From Chiridota heheva (taxonomy: Eukaryota > Echinodermata > Holothuroidea > Apodida > Chiridotidae): a stretch of 64,000 bases of DNA. This document shows positions 46,557 through 57,404 of the stretch, one piece after another (position 1 is the stretch's first letter; each line of letters begins with the position of its first letter). The translations under genes and the position numbers were made by a program. The stretch is taken from assembly GCA_020152595.1 (NCBI GenBank), contig JAIGNY010001241.1, positions 400,001 to 464,000 of the forward strand, written 5' to 3'. The notes under the pieces are model-generated. The model ran no database searches. It was not told the origin of the DNA and saw only the letters and a program-made list of their open reading frames with translations.

Positions 46557-47059
46557 CAGTTGTTATCTGTAGAGATAACTGGCGTGTAAAGTCTAATGTA
46601 AAAGGCCGGTGCCCTCGTTATCACCTTCTCAACAATTTTAACTGTATTTAAAAGAAAATTAGTTGAACTGTGTTAATAATTAATGTTTAAGGTTTTTCTT
46701 ATTCAAATTCTTCGGGTGTTAATTTCTCGTTACTTTACCAGATTCTGTTTTGCCAGTTACCTAATGTATTCATAAGGTTTTCACATCTCAAAATCTCATG
46801 AAAAAATACAATAAAATACAATATGTCTGTCCTTAAATAGTGCAAATTTCATATGAGTCTGAAATAAAAGGGCAAATTGCTGAACCAAATAAATAGAAAT
46901 TAATTCAGGAATTTGATTTAGGAATAGAAATACTATTAATTAGTCCCAAGAGAGAAGATAAAATACTGCATAATTCCTTCATTTCCTGAGCAAGTCAACT
47001 GTTGTCATTTCTACAGTAATCAAAAGCATTAGCCACAGATGTCAAAAGAAGTTACAGAA

Positions 47060-48340
47060 TTCTTATGCTTTTGGGCTATGGTAAAATTCTGCTTTCATTT
47101 CTTATGCTTTTGGGCTATGGTAAAAATCTGCTTTTATTTCTTATGCTTCTAGGCTATGGTAAAATTCTGCCTTTATTTCTTATGCTTTTGGGCTATGGTA
47201 AAACTCTGCTTTCATTTCTTATGCTTTAGGGCTATGGTAAAATTCTGCTTTCATTTCTTATGCTTTTTGGTTTAGTAAAACTCTGCTTTCATTTCTTATG
47301 CTTTAGGGCTATGGTAAAATTCTGCTTTCATTTCTTATGCTTTTGGGCTATGGTAAAACTCTGCTTTCATTTCTTATGCTTTTGGGCTATGGTAAAAGTA
47401 TTGTTTTCATTTCTTATGCTTTTGGGCTATAGTAAAACTGCTTTCATTCATTATGCTTTTGGGCTATGGTAAAATTCTGCTTTCATTTCTTATGCTTCTG
47501 AGCTATGGTAAAAATCTGCTTTCATTTCTTATGCTTTTGGGCTATGGTAAACTTCTGCTTTTAATTCTTATGCTTTTGGGCTATGGTAAAATTCTGCTTT
47601 CATTTCTTATGCTTTTTGGCTATGGTAAAATTCTGCTTTCATTTCTTATGCTTTTGGGCTATGGTAAAATTATGTTTTCATTTCTTATGCTTTAGGGCTA
47701 TAGTAAAACTCTGCTTTCATTTCTTATGCTTTTGGGCTATGGTCAAATTCTGCTTTCATTTCTTATGCTTCTGGGCTATGGTAAAAATCTGCTTTCATTT
47801 CTTATGCTTTTGGGCTATGGTAAAACTCTGCTTTCATTTCTTATGCTTTTGGGCTATGGTAAAATTCTGCTTTCATTTCTTATGCTTTTGGGCTATGGTA
47901 AACTTCTGCTTTTATTTCTTATGCTTTTGAGCTATGGTGAAATTCTGCTTTATTTCTTATGCTTTTTGGCTATGGTAAAATTCTGCTTTCATTTCTTATG
48001 CTTTTGGGCTATGGTAAAATTATGTTTTCATTTCTTATGCTTTAAGGTGGGTTATAGTAAAACTCTGCTTTCATTTCTTATGCTTTTGAACTATGGTCAA
48101 ATTCTGCTTTCATTTCTTATGCTTCTGGGCTATGGTAAAAATCTGCTTTCATTTCTTATGCTTTTGGGCTATGGTAAAATTCTACTTTCATTTCTTATGC
48201 TTTTGGGCTATAGTAAAATTCTGCCTTCATTTCTTATGCTTTTGGGCTATGGTAAAATTCTGCTTTCATTGCTTATGCTTTTTGGCTATGGTAAAATTCT
48301 GCTTTCATTTCTTATGCTTTTGGCGTAGGGTAAAATTCTG
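47060..48340 (+). repeat. 39-bp tandem array, about 33 units
   Basis: Unit TTATGCTTTTGGGCTATGGTA plus AAATTCTGCTTTCATTTC. Since 39 is a multiple of three, stop-free frames such as MLLGYGKILLSFL repeats extend for 200 codons, with no other sign of being a gene. A variant string (ATTATGTTTTC, then GCTTTA, then AACTCTGC, then GGTCAAATTC) appears at about 47670 and again at 48018, a higher-order period of about 348 bp. Confidence 0.95.
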
Positions 48341-48343
48341 CTT

Positions 48344-48717
48344 TCATTTGTTGACTACAATGACTCCATAAGCAAATGTTCTTTTGTGATTTTCCAATAT
48401 TTCATCAATCAACTTTGCCGGAAACAAAAGTAGTGTGCCGTTCTTGCAACATGTTTCTGTCACTTCTGTGGCCTCAATTGAGGTATTGTGTTCAAGGTCA
48501 GGCTCCCCATATAGAACAGGAGATAAATCTACAGTACATTTACAGTATTTAGCAGATTTCAGATAACGTAAGATTATTTGAAGTGTTTATAATACCCGAG
48601 TGCAAAAATCTTACGTTATCTTGAAAATTTCAGATTGTTTTTGTCAAATATGAACGTGACTACAAAATAAATGTAAAACAGCATACTTTGAAGTCCATCA
48701 AAGATAGATTTCCCTGT
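48344..48717 (-). pseudogene. Disrupted coding segment, unknown protein
   Basis: On the minus strand, from a possible acceptor AGTCTTAG at 48718 the frame reads TGKSIFDGLQSMLFYIYFVV, is broken near 48626, and resumes at about 48555 with CTVDLSPVLYGEPDLEHNTS, then NGTLLLFPAKLIDEILENHK, ending RTFAYGVIVVNK and TGA at 48344-48346. The break is a 71-bp foldback insertion between direct repeats ATTTCAGAT. Ignoring the insert, the frame is continuous for 101 codons including the stop, which is unlikely by chance. Codon content looks like protein. Family not recognised. The 39-bp array begins right at the stop codon, so the original C-terminus or donor may have been overwritten. It may be an exon of the putative minus-strand gene, or a decayed gene. 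Confidence 0.5.
48556..48633. mobile_element. 71-bp foldback insertion in a coding frame
   Basis: AGATAACGTAAGATT (48561-48575) and AATCTTACGTTATCT (48607-48621) are perfect 15-bp inverted repeats with a 31-base loop. ATTTCAGAT flanks both sides (48556 and 48627). Resembles a tiny MITE or a hairpin insertion with a target duplication of 7-9 bp. Confidence 0.7.
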
Positions 48718-48772
48718 CTAAGACTATTGATTGTTTCATGGTCTTCACAATTCTACACAGTTGAATGTTTAC

Positions 48773-48850
48773 GGCGATTAAAATGAAACCTTTCTTCTTC
48801 AGGCAGATTGTCGGCAATAAAGTACTTTTTTGGAACAAACAATTTTAGAA
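48773..48850 (-). CDS. Candidate 78-bp exon or part of the same decayed gene
   Basis: Acceptor CATCAAGACTTCAG ends at 48851. A frame then reads LKLFVPKKYFIADNLPEEER and HFNR to a donor-like GTAAAC at 48772, phase 1 in and out. Past that site the same frame runs seven more codons to TAG, and beyond it NCEDHETINSLRQG continues in frame. This may therefore be a degenerate continuous coding sequence rather than a spliced exon. The intron to the next segment would be only 55 bp and phases do not match, which favours decay. Confidence 0.3.
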
Positions 48851-49400
48851 CTGAAGTCTTGATGATCAATGGACAGGTACAGTGACAACAACTTAAGCTT
48901 AATTAGAAGAATTTAAGCTATTAACCACGAAAATAGCAGAAACTTTCATCAAAATAGGTGAAAAATTGACCATTTTACAACAGTTTAAATTTTCAGGCCT
49001 TATTATACTGAATTAAACAAATCTTATTTAGATCTTGTGACATCCTGAATAGCCTTGTGTTAACTTATTGTTTTTCATAACGTTAGTAAAGCAAAATGGT
49101 CAAGAGGTTCCATATTTTATTCAGAAAGTGGAAGGAAATGGTTTTTTATCCAAAAAGTGGGGGGTAAAAGGCAGATCCCCCCCCCCCCTCCTCTTCCTTG
49201 GAAATACGGCCTTGCAGAGTGGACGATCACAATCTGACAAAAATGTCGAGACAGCTAACAAATTTTGATAACAGTGTGATGGGTAATGGGGGTAGATCTG
49301 CTCTAATTTGCCTGTCGCAGCTTCCCTAAATTCTATATGTAGACATAAAAGAATTCCTGGTCCATTTATAAAAAGAAATTCCTGGTAAAGCTGAAATAGT
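48851..49400. other. No supported gene
   Basis: AT-rich, with a C-run near 49178-49188. The minus frame at 49121-49450 has no recognisable motif and runs into the following array. Confidence 0.25.
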
Positions 49401-49404
49401 AACA

Positions 49405-51265
49405 TTCCAGGTGTATTGAAACAATGAATATCTAGGGAATATTGAAACAATGAATATTTAGAGAATATTAAAACAATGAATATCTAAAGAATATTGAAAC
49501 AATAACTATCTAAAGAATATTAAAACAATAAATATCTAGAGAATATTGAAACAATCAATATCTAGAGAATATTGAAACAATAAATATCTAGAGAATATTG
49601 AAACAATGAATATCTAGAGAAAATTGAAACAATGATTATCTAGAGAATATTGAAACAATGATTATCTAGAAAATATTAAAACAATGAATATCTAGAGAAT
49701 ATTAAAACAATGAATATCTAGAGAATATTAAAACAATGAATATCTAAAGAATATTGAAACAATAAATATCTAGAGAATATTGAAACAATGAATATCTAGA
49801 GAATATTGCAATCAATATCTAGAATATTGAAACAATCAATATCTAGATAATAGAAAACAATCAATATCTAGATAATATTGAAACAATGAATATCTAGAGA
49901 ATATTGAAACAATCAATATCTAGAGAATATTGAAACAATCAATTATCTAGAGAATATTGAAACAATCAATATCTGCAGAATATTGAAACAATGAATATCT
50001 AGAGAATATTGAAACAATGAATATCTAGAAGTATTGAAACAATGAATATCTAGAGAATATTGAAACAATCAATATCTGCAGAATATTGAAACAATGAATA
50101 TCTAGAGAATATTAAAACAATGAATATCTAGAGAATATTGAGACAATGAATATCTAGAGAATATTAAAACAATGAATATCTAGAGAATATTGAAACAATG
50201 AATATCTAGAGAATATTGAAACAATCAATATCTAGAGAATATTGAAACAATGAATATCTAGAGAATATTGAAACAATCAATATCTAGAGAATATTGAAAC
50301 AATCAATATCTAGATAATATTGAAACAATGAATATCTAGAGAATATTGAAACAATGAATATCTAGAGAATATTGAAACAATCAATATCTAGAGAATATTG
50401 AAACAATAAATATCTAGAGAATATTGAAACAATCAATATCTGCAGAATATTGAAACAATGAATATCTAGAGAATATTGAAACAATGAATATCTAGAGAGT
50501 ATTGAAACAATGAATATCTAGAGAATATTGAAACAATCAATATCTGCAGAATATTGAAACAATGAATATCTAGAGAATATTGAAACAATGAATATCTAGA
50601 GAATATTGAAACAATGATTATCTAGAGAATATTGAGACAATGAATATCTAGAGAATATTGAGACAATGTATATCTAGAGAATATTGAAACAATCAATATC
50701 TAGAGAATATTGAAACAATCAATATCTAGAGAATATTGAAACAATGAATATCTAGAGAATATTGAAACAATCAATATCTAGAGAATATTGAAACAATCAA
50801 TATCTGCAGAATATTGAAACAATGAATATCTAGAGAATATTGAAACAATGAATATCTAGAGAATATTGAAACAATCAATATCTGCAGAATATTGAAACAA
50901 TGAATATCTAGAGAAGTATTGAAACAATGAATATCTAGAGAATATTGAAACAATCAAACAATTGAATATCTAGAGAATATTGAAACAATGAATATCTAGA
51001 GAATATTGAGACAATGAATATCTAGAGAATATTGAAACAATAAATATATAAAACAATAAATAAGAATATTGAAACAATAAATATCTGCAGAATATTGAAA
51101 CAATGAATATCTAGAAATATTGAAACAATGAATATCTAGAGAATATTGAAAAATGAATATCTAGAGAATAGAAACAATAAATATCTAAAACAATGAATAT
51201 CTAGAGAATATTGAAACAATAAATATCTAGAGAACAATAAAACAATAAATTCTAGGGAATATTGA
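49405..51265 (+). repeat. 26-bp tandem array, about 70 units
   Basis: Unit GAATATTGAAACAATGAATATCTAGA (variants CAATCAATATC, ATATCTGCAG). The CTGCAG variant recurs at irregular intervals (near 49973, 50081, 50441, 50534, 50805, 50882, 51086), hinting at higher-order blocks. The array frays at both ends. AT-rich, about 1.86 kb. Confidence 0.96.
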
Positions 51266-51920
51266 AACAATCAGATTCTAAGAAATTATAAAACCATTAA
51301 AATTCCAGAACAACTACATCAATGGAATTCCAGTTCAGGTTTCCTAGAGTAAATTGAGAGTATGTTAAAACAATGAAAAACCAGGTCTTGTTGAGGAATG
51401 AAATCCCAAGCCTACTGAAACAACAAAATTCCAGTTCTATGCAAACTATCAAATTCAGATATATTAAAAAACAGAATTCCATGCATATCAAAACTAGTCA
51501 TTGGGCAACTCATTTTTATTTGTGAATCGTATTTTGCATCTCAGTTTTTATTATAGCTCATGGGATTATTACAAATTTCAGGCCCCTGGAAGTAGTTTCT
51601 CATGTACAAACTTTGATTCCACAATTTCCACATGAATTTAGGTACTGCAGATGTTTAAATCATGATATAGTTCAGATTCCAGAAAACGTGTTTCACAGGA
51701 GATGACCATGAAAAGGTTTGTCAACCAATCAAGCGAAAAGTAATTTGCATTAAAAAAAAAATTCCCGCAACCTGGGGCGATTAGCACCAAGTTCAATTCC
51801 GAAATATCTGCCACAAAGGTGAAGGATAAAAAATGGTAACAAAGCCATAAAGTTTTGGTTCTTTTTGTCATGCCATGTGCCAAATCCATACCAGAAGCTT
51901 CATGGGTAAATGATCAAGGT
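51266..51920. other. No supported gene
   Basis: AT-rich. The minus frame at 51638-51889 lacks motifs and splice support. Confidence 0.25.
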
Positions 51921-51924
51921 TATT

Positions 51925-52012
51925 AAAGGATTACAGGACATTTTGTTTCTCTTTAAGTCCTCTTTATATAAGATGGACATGCTTGACCACTGAACTAATC
52001 CTTTAAATTTGC
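51925..52012. repeat. MITE family 1, right-arm fragment
   Basis: GGACATTTTGTTTCTCTTTAA, AGTCCTCTTTATATAAGATG and ACCACTGAACTAATCCTTTAA. Confidence 0.75.
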
Positions 52013-52394
52013 TGGGTAGTACTTCTTCTTCCCAGTGCCAAAATGATTCCTCTTGTTTTCTTGTCAAAAGATGATGGCTGTAAATAATCAATGCTGTGAC
52101 GTCAGAGGAAGATTTGAGATCCCTCTACTTTTTTTTCTTCTTTTCAAATTGTTACAGATTTTGTTCATTTGTGTTGATGTAAGTTTGTCTGCACCTGGTT
52201 TGTTAATAAGTTGCAATAAACATTGCCATGAAATTTAATATAAATTTGTAAGACCTTACACACTTTGAACCAGACCTAGAACAAAAAAGTCACAGTTCTT
52301 ACAATCAGAACTGGAAAAAAATACGGTTCCGGCGGTTATAACCCTGGGAAAATCGGGAATTCGCAGCAAGAAAAAAAAATTAAAAGATTTCTTG

Positions 52395-52605
52395 AATGAA
52401 CAACAGTATATGTGGTAAATATGTGCTCTAAAAACCTCCCCCCACGTAATTGTGCAATGAAAAAACATTAAATTTGTAAAAGAGGGAAGTATATCAAAAT
52501 GTATTTACTACAATAATATTATTTCTGTCACGATTGTTCGTGGGAAGATTTTCGATACCTATAATCAGAACCGTGGGAAATATTATAATCAATTCCAACT
52601 CCGCT
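52395..52605 (+). repeat. Dispersed repeat, paralogous to 63025-63235
   Basis: GTAATTGTGCAATGAAAA, AAAAGAGGGAAGTATAT and AATATTATTTCTGTCACGAT match TGTAATTGTGCGATGAAAA, AAAGAGGGAAGCATAT and AATATTATTTCTCTCATGAT at 63.1 kb. Class unknown. Confidence 0.6.
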
Positions 52606-53387
52606 CAGCAATTATAAAAGACAATACACTAGATGCAACATTTTTTGATGCTTTGATATTTGAACAATGAGAATATTATTCCTTCATGCTGAACAGTAGT
52701 TTCTCTTTAAGCCAACCCACACCCAACAACTGAGTTTTTTTTCTGAAAACTCAAGTACGACAATTACCAACCCGACTTCCAGTTCAGTGTATTGTGTTTC
52801 CACTCAAAACAATGATTGTTTATCTGCCATTCCCATGCACAAACCAGCCAAGTAGCTCAAGGCTATTTGTGTATAAGATTACACTAAGCCAGAGCTAAAT
52901 AATCAAGGCACTTTTGTGATTGAAGTTACTTTACCCGTGTTAGGTGTCTTAGTGGAAGAAATTTGTTTTCAAACTGGTGATAAAATAGCTGTGTATCATA
53001 TACTTGGGGTGATGTGTGCATTAACTGTAAATGATTGACAGACCATTTCTCCTAAGGAAAGGTAATGCTTCAGTTAGTACTTTTGACACAAATTCTTTGG
53101 AACAGTCATACCACTGAAACTCAGGACATATTGTTTGTTTTCAATAACACAACCTATTTCAAAACAGTGGGCCAGTACCAAGACAGAATAAATAGTTGTA
53201 ATCAAAATTAAATATTTTCTTTATAATTTGTCTTCACACTATTAATCATTTCAGACACAATCTAAAAATGATTTAAAATATTCTGTTGGGTCTGTCAGGT
53301 TTTGGCAAATTAACAAGTAAGGATTGTTCAACTGAACTATATGTTTACATTTTAAAGGTATGTGGACAGGTAGCAACAGCATGCGCT
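52606..53387. other. No gene recognised
   Basis: AT-rich, no supported feature. Confidence 0.3.
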
Positions 53388-53962
53388 TTAAGGATTAGTT
53401 CAGTAAGCAAGTTCATCTTATATGAAAGAGCACTTCAATAGAAACACAATGGTGAAGAAAGCATTCCAAAATCTTATTCTGTTCAGGAGATTTTCAAGTT
53501 TAAAGTCTTATCTGGGTAGAAACAACTGGTGAAGTAAGTCCACTATGGAAGTATGGCATCTTCATCCTCACATTCCTAGCTATTGTAAATGTATTTTAAA
53601 GAAAATCTATTTCATTTTTTTAACTATTTGAATAATTTTCCCTCAAACTTAGTACAGGTGGTAAATTTTAATTACCCTAACAATTCTGTTTGACTACTAT
53701 CCTGACATATCCCATGGCTTTTAAGCCACAAAATTGCAGGACAAAAATATGATAGAATACATAAAGACTTTGAGGAATCTGAGGCAGTGACATCACAACT
53801 AGTCTAATTTTAGTCGTTTCTACACAAATGATACCAAACCTAAATATCTGCTTAACGAAAAAGACTTTTGAATGCTTTTTCCACCATTTTGTTTCTTTTG
53901 AAGTCTACTGTCATATGAGATGGACATCCTTGACCACTGAACTACTGTAATCCTTTAAAATA
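53388..53962. repeat. MITE family 1, full foldback copy
   Basis: TTTAAGGATTAGTTCAGTAAG at the left and GACCACTGAACTACTGTAATC then CTTTAA at the right. Interior CATATCCCATGGCTTTTAAG. Arms diverged but still inverted. Confidence 0.85.
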
Positions 53963-54158
53963 TATCTCCTCCTGTTCATATACCTTTAATACTAAGATTG
54001 GTAGTTGCCACACAGCTAGGGTATGATGCTACTCCTAGTAGGATGTTCCAAAAAAGGGGGGAAAAGATATAAATAATTACATGTTACCAAAAATTGACAT
54101 TCACCATGTTACAAATTTGGTCATAAAATGCATATAATATTTTAATCTTTAAACATAC

Positions 54159-54212
54159 CTGCTTCTAATTTCAGCTCAAGCTCATCTGGTGACTTCATTA
54201 AAGCTGTCACAA
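54159..54212 (-). CDS. Candidate 54-bp internal exon, unknown protein
   Basis: On the minus strand, CATCTCTTTCCTCAG ends at 54213 (long pyrimidine tract, CAG) and GTATGTTTAAAG begins at 54158. The 54 bases between read two bases, then VTALMKSPDELELKLEA, then one base, that is phase 1 in and out, with no stop. The peptide is acidic and helix-prone. Both splice sites are close to consensus, which makes this the best small-exon call here. It is phase-compatible with the 38.2-kb candidate 16 kb downstream. No family recognised; a chance match of good splice sites cannot be excluded. Confidence 0.5.
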
Positions 54213-54387
54213 CTGAGGAAAGAGATGAAAAACAAAATAGTAATTTATAAGTAACTCCATTAATCTCACTCTCAAAAAAGGGTATTTCTGAAAACGGGAC
54301 ACACAGGGGTGCATCAGGGTAGTAGTGGAAAGTGTGGGTTAATCCACCAGACTGATTTTGAGGCCAAATGAGCAGAATTAAGATTTT

Positions 54388-54717
54388 GTGGCATGCAATA
54401 ACACTGCCTGCGATATCTTATTATGGGACCCAAATGTCACATTCCCCACAGCCTTCAGAAACCATAGCTACATCAATCAGGGAACACAGCCTTGCCCCCT
54501 AATAATATGGAACAGAACTAAGTGCCCTCTCCTTCGGATATTCTGTACCAATGCAATATTGAATGAGATCAACAATTCGACATGGCCAATATTGCTGTCT
54601 AATGCACTTGTCACTTGTATGACTCACCCCTACTCCCCAGTCAAGGGTGAGTCATTGACATGTGAAATAGTGACTCATATGTGCGTCATTGTGCCAAATT
54701 GTCAGTCACCAAAGTGA
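54388..54717 (+). other. Open frame of 109 codons, coding status uncertain
   Basis: A frame starting MACNNTACDILLWDPNVTF, rich in Cys, Asn and Thr with several N-x-T/S sites, and without repeats until its 3' end. It shows no signal peptide, known domain, codon bias I can judge, or splice support. Its 3' third overlaps the GTGACTCA-rich stretch. Listed because it is unexplained; more likely chance than a gene. Confidence 0.15.
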
Positions 54718-54835
54718 CTCTGGGGTGGGTCAATTTACTTTAGACCTATTGACTTTGTACAGAGGTGATTGATTTGAGATAAGTCATTTCACACAAAAAT
54801 GTTAGTCACGTAAGTGACTGAGGGATGCGTCAATC
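54600..54835 (+). repeat. GTGACTCA-rich short inverted/direct repeats
   Basis: GTATGACTCACCCC, GGGTGAGTCATTGAC, GTGACTCATATG, CCAAAGTGACTCTGG and CACGTAAGTGACTGAGG recur in both orientations. Several contain TGACTCA or TGAGTCA, the AP-1 core. It could be a decayed inverted repeat. Confidence 0.5.
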
Positions 54836-55222
54836 TTACATGAAAGAGGACTTCAAAATCTACAAAATGGTGAAGAAAGCATTCAAAAATCTTATTCCAT
54901 TAAGGAGATATTTAAGATAAAGTTTGGTATCATTTGTGTAGAAATGACTGAAATCAGAAGAAAGTTTGAGGAAAAATAATTTAAATAGTGAAAAATTTAA
55001 ATAAACTTTTTTTAAATACATAAAGACTTTGAGGAATCTAAGGCTATGACATCACAACTAGTCTGATTTCAGTCGTTTCTACACAAATGATACCAAACTT
55101 TAAACTTAAATATCTCCTTAACGGATTAAGAATTTTAAACGCTTTCTTCACCATTTTGTTTCTTTTGGAGTCCTCTTTCACATAATATGTACTTGCTTGA
55201 CCACTGAACTAATCCTTTAATG
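54822..55222. repeat. MITE family 1, centrally deleted copy
   Basis: CATGAAAGAGGACTTCAAAAT through GAAATGACTGAAATCAGA, a jump to GAGGAAAAATAATTTAAATAG, then a complete right arm ending CCACTGAACTAATCCTTTAA. Confidence 0.8.
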
Positions 55223-55291
55223 TTGCTTTCACAAATCCATACAGTATGTATCAAAGAAAGGTGTTTCAGTTACAGTAGCAATACATCTTTA

Positions 55292-56366
55292 CCTTAACCC
55301 TTACTCTACCATGTGGCGATATTATCGCCGTTTTGGGTGCCCCGTCTTTGGCCCCGCCTCCCGAGCAAATTTTAAAAATAGTGCTGGTAGAGTAAGGGTT
55401 AATCAACCCGCGACATATGCGCCAACCCGAAAATATAGGCAGCATGATCGTGGGCGCCCAGCGGGTCCCGAGAGCAGAAGGGGCCCGACTTTTCTGCCTG
55501 GAAGACAGAGGACCCTTCAATAATCACGCCTTGATTAACCCTTACTCTACCACGGCGATATTATCGCGTTTTGGGTGCCCGTCTTTGGCCCCGCCTTCCG
55601 AGCGCATTTTTAAAATAGTGCTGGTAGAGTAAGGGTTAATCAACCCGCGACATATCGCCAACCCGAAAATATAGGCAGCATGATCGGTGGGCGGCCCAGC
55701 GGGTCCCGAAGAGCAGAAGGGGCCCGACTTTTCTGCCTGGAAGACAGAGGACCCTTCAATAATCACGCCTTGATTAACCCTTACTCTACCACGGCGATAT
55801 TATCGCGTTTTGGGTGCCCGTCTTTGGCCCCGCCTTCCGAGCGCATTTTTAAAATAGTGCTGGTAGAGTAAGGGTTAATCAACCCGCGACATATGCGCCA
55901 ACCCAAAAATATAGGCAGCATGATCCCGTGGGCGCCCAGCGGGTCCCGAGAGCAGAAGGGGCCCGACTTTTCTGCCTGGAAGACAGAGGACCCTTCAATA
56001 ATCACGCCTTGATTAACCCTTACTTACCACGCGGCGATATTATCGCCGCTTTGGGTGCCCCGTCTTTGGCCCCGCCTTCCGAGCGCATTTTAAAATAGTG
56101 CTGGTAGAGTAAGGGTTAATCAACCCGCGACATATGCGCCAACCCGAAAATATAGGCAGCATGATCCCGGTGGGCGGCCCAGCGGGTCCCGAGAGCAGAA
56201 GGGGCCCGACTTTTCTGCCTGGAAGACAGAGGACCCTTCAATAATCACGCCTTGATTAACCCTTACTCTACCACGCGGCGATATTATCGCCGTTTTGGGT
56301 GCCCCGTCTTTGGCCCCGCCTTCCGAGCGCATTTTTAAAATAGTGCTGGTAGAGTAAGGGTTAAAG
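55292..56366 (+). repeat. GC-rich 240-bp tandem array, about 4.5 units
   Basis: Unit starts (TTAACCCTTACTCTACCA) fall near 55294, 55536, 55775, 56014 and 56258. Each unit has an inner palindromic module of about 125 bp, from TAACCCTTACTCTACCA to TGGTAGAGTAAGGGTTA, holding GGCGATATTATCGCCG, and a linker with CAACCCGCGACATATGCGCC and GGCGGCCCAGCGGGTCCCGAG. GC and CpG content far exceed the flanks. Units are highly alike, so amplification looks recent; diverged units occur at 17.2 and 21.9-22.5 kb. Confidence 0.93.
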
Positions 56367-56459
56367 GACTATGGACATCTAGAGGCAACATTGGCTTAAA
56401 TGGTTTAAAATATGATCTAAACTATTAAAACAGCAAAATATTCCATACAAATTGGTTAA

Positions 56460-56690
56460 AAATTGACCAATTTACAGAAATTGACCAATTTACAGAAATT
56501 GACCAATTTACAGAAATTGAACCAATTTACAGAATTTGACCAATTTACAGAAATTGACCAATTTACAGAAATTGACCAATTTACAGAAATTGACCAATTT
56601 ACAGAAATTGACCAATTTACAGAAATTGACCAATTTACAGAAATTGACCAAATTTACAGAAATTGACCAATTTACAGCATTTTTAATATT
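56460..56690 (+). repeat. 18-bp minisatellite, about 13 units
   Basis: AAATTGACCAATTTACAG in tandem. Being a multiple of three it yields LTNLQK-type or FTEIDQ-type frames, which are artefacts. Confidence 0.96.
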
Positions 56691-57404
56691 TAGCTATTAT
56701 TGTGCAATAATGTGTGACATCAATGGGGAAAGGATCCTTCATTACCTTTTATAAAACCTTTTTGTTTTTTATTCCTCTGTCAATGTTGTCTGAATATAGA
56801 ATTGGAATTTGGGCAAAATTTGATGGAACTTTGTCACATCCCGAATCATCATGTATCTAAAAAAGACATTCTGAAATTCAAGTAGCTGAATTTGAAGAAC
56901 AGAATTTAAAGAATTACATAAAGATTTTGAGATGTGTTCCTCATAGTATATCACAAATTATGGACAAATTAAGAAATCATGAAACTTTTTTCAGTCATAA
57001 CTTGAAAACTAAATAAGCCTTTTACAAATTTTAACTACAGCATCAATGATGTAGTAAGTAGCTCAACATATATTTTGGGGTATTTACAAGCCTGTTTTGT
57101 TGGTGATCCCCCACCCCACACTTTTGACTTTCCTCCCACCCCCCCCTCACCCTCTTTCGGTAGGCAAATACCGCCTTTGATTTTGCAAATAGGGAGCCAG
57201 GATAAATGTTGACAATTACCCATCGGGCAATTAGGTAAAACCCGGGGTAAAAGGCTTCTTTAGAAATTGCTGCTTACAAATTAATTGGGAGCATTCCCCT
57301 CCCACACGGCCCTCAGTGTCAGTGCCCCTGGTAACATGTTTTAATTGTAACATGCTTTAATTGTGTTGAATAAATACTAAATGTATGTGACAACCTCTAT
57401 GTAT

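Noticed and set aside
47453-48328. Repeat protein of MLLGYGKILLSFL units
   Set aside because: The 39-bp unit keeps frame by length alone; there is no flanking coding sequence in frame. Kept only as a finding.
51638-51889. Minus-strand 83-codon protein
   Set aside because: No motif, runs through an A-run, and no convincing splice sites.
56460-56690. CRISPR-like array
   Set aside because: Direct 18-bp tandem units with no variable spacers; eukaryotic minisatellite.
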